A DNA stretch of 6,647 nucleotides from contig JAUQQB010000158.1 in NCBI GenBank assembly GCA_030550075.1, positions 1-6,647 on the forward strand. Direction: 5' to 3'. The DNA is from Chloroflexota bacterium (GTDB taxonomy: Bacteria; Chloroflexota; Anaerolineae; Thermoflexales; Thermoflexaceae). The translations under genes and the position numbers were made by a program. Of the stretch, positions 4,516-6,647 are shown piece after piece; position 1 is the first letter of the stretch; each line of letters starts with the position of its first letter. Under the pieces are notes generated by a model, which was not told the origin of the DNA, searched no databases, and saw only the letters and a list, made by a program, of their open reading frames with translations.

Positions 4516-6459
4516 ATGCCACTTCACACATGGACCCGCTGGATAGCCGTTGTGGGGCTTCTGTGGTTGGCCGCGCTCCTCCGCTGGATGGACCTTCCCC
4601 ATCTCCCCTACGGCCTCTGGTATGATGAGGCCTATTACGGCCTGGATGCCCTGCGGGTTCTGGAAGGGCATCTGGGCCTCTTCTTCCCCGAGAACAACGG
4701 CCGCGAGCCCTTGTTTGTCTATCTGGTCGCTGGGGCAATCGTTATCCTCGGGCCCACCCCATACGCGCTGCGACTCACCGCCAGCATGATCGGCTTGCTC
4801 ACGGTGGCAGCTACCCTCCGTATGGCCTGGACCCTCTCCCGGCGCTGGGAGGTCGGGATGCTGAGTGGGATCCTCATGGCTTTCCTGCTCTGGCCATTGA
4901 ACCTTAGCCGGGTGGGGTTCCGGGCCGGGCTGTTCCCTCTGGCAGCGGCGTTGCTCCTGTGGAGCTTCACCCGGGCAGCCCGGAGCGGTCGGCCACGGGA
5001 TTGGGCGCTCGCTGGCCTCATCTGGGGCGCCGGATTCTACACGTATCTGGCCGCTCGTATGACCGTGCTTCCCATCGCCATGGGCCTGATCCTCGGACGC
5101 TGGCGAGATCCCCAGCGGTTTCACCTCCAGGGGATCACACTCTTCTTGGTCAGCGCTGCGATGACCGTCGCTCCCCTGACTGTTTATTTCTTCCTTCATC
5201 CTTCGGACTTTACGTTGCGGGGGGAACAGACTTCCGCCTTCAACGGACAACAGCCCTTCCTCTCTGTCGCCGTAGAGCAGGCAACGCGCGTAGGGGGCAT
5301 GTTTTTCATACGCGGCGATAACTATCCCCGTCACAATACGGACAGCCGCCCTGTTTTCGATCCCGTGCTGGCTGTGGCCTTTCTCATCGGCGGGATCCAG
5401 GCCACACAGCGGTCTCCTTTCACAATGATCTGGGCAATCCTCTTGCTGCTTCCCACCTTTCTCTCTACGGAAGCACCGCATTACCTGCGAGCCGGCGGGG
5501 CGCTGCCGGTAGCCGCCTTCTGGGCCGCCCTGGGTCTGTGGATGCTCGCTGTCCTTGCCGGTCGATGGATCCGGGCTCCCTGGGGACGCGCGGTGATCCT
5601 GGGAGGATGCCTGGGGCTCAGTTTTCCATGGCACACGGTGGCCTATTTCGATCCTGCCTGGTGGGCTCAGGCCCGCGTTCGGGGCGCCTTCTCCCTCGAC
5701 TCCTGGGAAGTGGCTCAGGAGATCCGATCGTTCCTGAACGCCTACCCCAATGGCACTGTGATCCTGTCGGAGCGCCTCTGGGCCGGGCGGGCAGAGATGC
5801 GGTTCCTGCTCTGGAATCAGCCAGCAGTGCACATCCGCCGCCTGGAGGAGGGCCCGCCGGAACCACCCCCCGCCCCTGCCCTGGTCGTCGGGTGGCAACA
5901 CGAACCGGTTCCCCTGCTGCGGCGCTGGCTCCCCAGGGAAGCGCTGCTCTCCCTGCACGCGCCGGATCCATGGCCCGGAGAGAACGCTCCCCGATATCGG
6001 ACTCTGTGGGCGGAACCCGTGGACCAGATGCGATCGAACCTGAAAGCCGTTTTTGAGGATGGCATTATCCTGGAAGGCGGGATCGCCCGACGGAGCGGAC
6101 GCCGGCTCACAGTGATCCTGGATTGGGAGGCGATGGGGAAGCCTTCCCGGGATTACAGCGTGTTCATGCACGTCTATCCGGAGACGGAAGCTCCCCATTG
6201 GCCCCCTGCTTCCCCTCCGGTCGCTCAGCGGGATGGAGGTATTATGGAGGGCACCTATAATACGGGCCTCTGGCAGCCCGGCGATCGGATCCGAGAGATC
6301 CGAACAGTAAGCCTCTCGGAGTCCATATCCAGGGTCCCGTTAAAAGTTTGGGTGGGGCTTTATCGCTGGGAAGATGGATCCCGCCTGCGGATCCAGGGAG
6401 GTGAAGAGGCTGTATCGATTCCAGTGGAAGAGGTGGCAGCCTTCAGGGATGATCCATAG
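4516..6459 (+). CDS. GT-C fold membrane glycosyltransferase (GT39/PMT-like) with C-terminal extracytoplasmic domain
   Basis: A 647-residue protein with roughly 11-12 hydrophobic membrane segments in the first ~375 residues, the first at about 9-24. The first outer loop carries LWYDEAYYG (34-42), where D37-E38 matches the acidic motif of PMT/ArnT-like GT-C enzymes, and GREPLFVYL (62-70). A later loop, GDNYPRHNTDSRPVFDP (267-283), and PHYLRAGGALPVAAFW (321-336) also fit this group. Such enzymes transfer a sugar from a polyprenyl-phosphate donor to protein or lipid on the outer membrane face; donor and acceptor are unknown here. Residues ~376-500 form a soluble region, and ~505-640 look beta-rich (RLTVILDWEAM, DYSVFMHVY, YNTGLWQPGD, VWVGLYRWEDGSRL), like C-terminal domains of other Chloroflexota GT39 proteins. 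The start has GGAG six bases upstream. It is separated from the upstream gene by 215 bases with a strong hairpin, so is probably a separate unit. Confidence 0.85.
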   Translation: MPLHTWTRWIAVVGLLWLAALLRWMDLPHLPYGLWYDEAYYGLDALRVLEGHLGLFFPENNGREPLFVYLVAGAIVILGPTPYALRLTASMIGLLTVAATLRMAWTLSRRWEVGMLSGILMAFLLWPLNLSRVGFRAGLFPLAAALLLWSFTRAARSGRPRDWALAGLIWGAGFYTYLAARMTVLPIAMGLILGRWRDPQRFHLQGITLFLVSAAMTVAPLTVYFFLHPSDFTLRGEQTSAFNGQQPFLSVAVEQATRVGGMFFIRGDNYPRHNTDSRPVFDPVLAVAFLIGGIQATQRSPFTMIWAILLLLPTFLSTEAPHYLRAGGALPVAAFWAALGLWMLAVLAGRWIRAPWGRAVILGGCLGLSFPWHTVAYFDPAWWAQARVRGAFSLDSWEVAQEIRSFLNAYPNGTVILSERLWAGRAEMRFLLWNQPAVHIRRLEEGPPEPPPAPALVVGWQHEPVPLLRRWLPREALLSLHAPDPWPGENAPRYRTLWAEPVDQMRSNLKAVFEDGIILEGGIARRSGRRLTVILDWEAMGKPSRDYSVFMHVYPETEAPHWPPASPPVAQRDGGIMEGTYNTGLWQPGDRIREIRTVSLSESISRVPLKVWVGLYRWEDGSRLRIQGGEEAVSIPVEEVAAFRDDP

Positions 6460-6516
6460 GAAAAAACAATAAGGCTCATGTCCAGCAGTCAGCGGAGTTG
6501 ATCTTCGATGAGGGTT

Positions 6517-6647
6517 TGGGGGTTGGGGGGGGGGGGGGCGGGCCCCCCCCCCACCCCCCCACAAAAAAAAAAAGAAAAACGGGGGGGGCGGGCGGTTGCA
6601 GCGGTGGTAACCCCCAAAAAATTGTAGATAAGGGGGGGGGGGGGGGG
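6517..6647. other. Homopolymer-rich contig end, probable sequencing artefact
   Basis: The sequence degenerates into runs: 14 G (6525-6538), 10 C (6543-6552), 7 C (6554-6560), 11 A (6563-6573), 8 G (6581-6588) and a terminal run of 16 G (6632-6647). Nothing upstream in the window resembles it. Long terminal poly-G is typical of two-colour short-read chemistry running out of signal. No gene or terminator could be assigned between 6460 and the end. Confidence 0.75.

Noticed and set aside
2708..4738. A 676-codon open frame on the minus strand
   Set aside because: It runs antisense to the riboswitch and the methionine adenosyltransferase gene. Its translation has no recognisable domain, and it is explained by GC-rich codon bias of the real gene.
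4471..6198. A 575-codon open frame on the minus strand
   Set aside because: It is antisense to the glycosyltransferase gene, rich in Gly/Pro/Gln/Glu with no family motif, so it is a shadow frame.
6523..6562. G-run/C-run hairpin after the glycosyltransferase as a terminator
   Set aside because: It is made of homopolymer runs at an apparently artefactual contig end and has no T tract.

Overview
The window looks like chromosomal DNA of a GC-rich, probably thermophilic bacterium of the Chloroflexota (Thermoflexus/Anaerolineae-like). That placement is inferred from three things: an ETF/acyl-CoA dehydrogenase cluster, a GT-C membrane glycosyltransferase with an extra C-terminal beta-rich domain, and an archaeal-type S-adenosylmethionine synthetase behind a bacterial SAM riboswitch. 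It has not been confirmed by any search.

Left half (1-2578, all minus strand): an acyl-CoA dehydrogenase gene is followed downstream by the beta and alpha subunits of electron transfer flavoprotein. The alpha gene is cut by the window edge. Together they form an oxidation module: the dehydrogenase oxidises an acyl-CoA and passes electrons to the ETF heterodimer, which feeds the respiratory chain. A 283-base non-coding spacer with two hairpins separates acd from etfB.

Centre (2579-3109): a divergent control region. It holds a near-consensus -10 box for acd, a very long inverted repeat, and a sigma70-type promoter reading rightward into a SAM-I riboswitch. The riboswitch is followed by two consecutive intrinsic terminators. 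This expression platform controls the next gene.

Right half (3110-6459, plus strand): a full-length archaeal-type methionine adenosyltransferase, then a 215-base spacer with a strong GC-rich hairpin, then a 647-residue GT39/PMT-like membrane glycosyltransferase. The last ~130 bases are homopolymer-rich G/C/A runs that look like sequencing or assembly artefact at a contig end.

No mobile element, CRISPR array, tRNA or rRNA was seen. I found no clearly new multi-gene system. The most notable points are the riboswitch with two terminators that can both pair with the same P1 strand, its coupling to an archaeal-type enzyme, and the inverted repeat between the divergent promoters.
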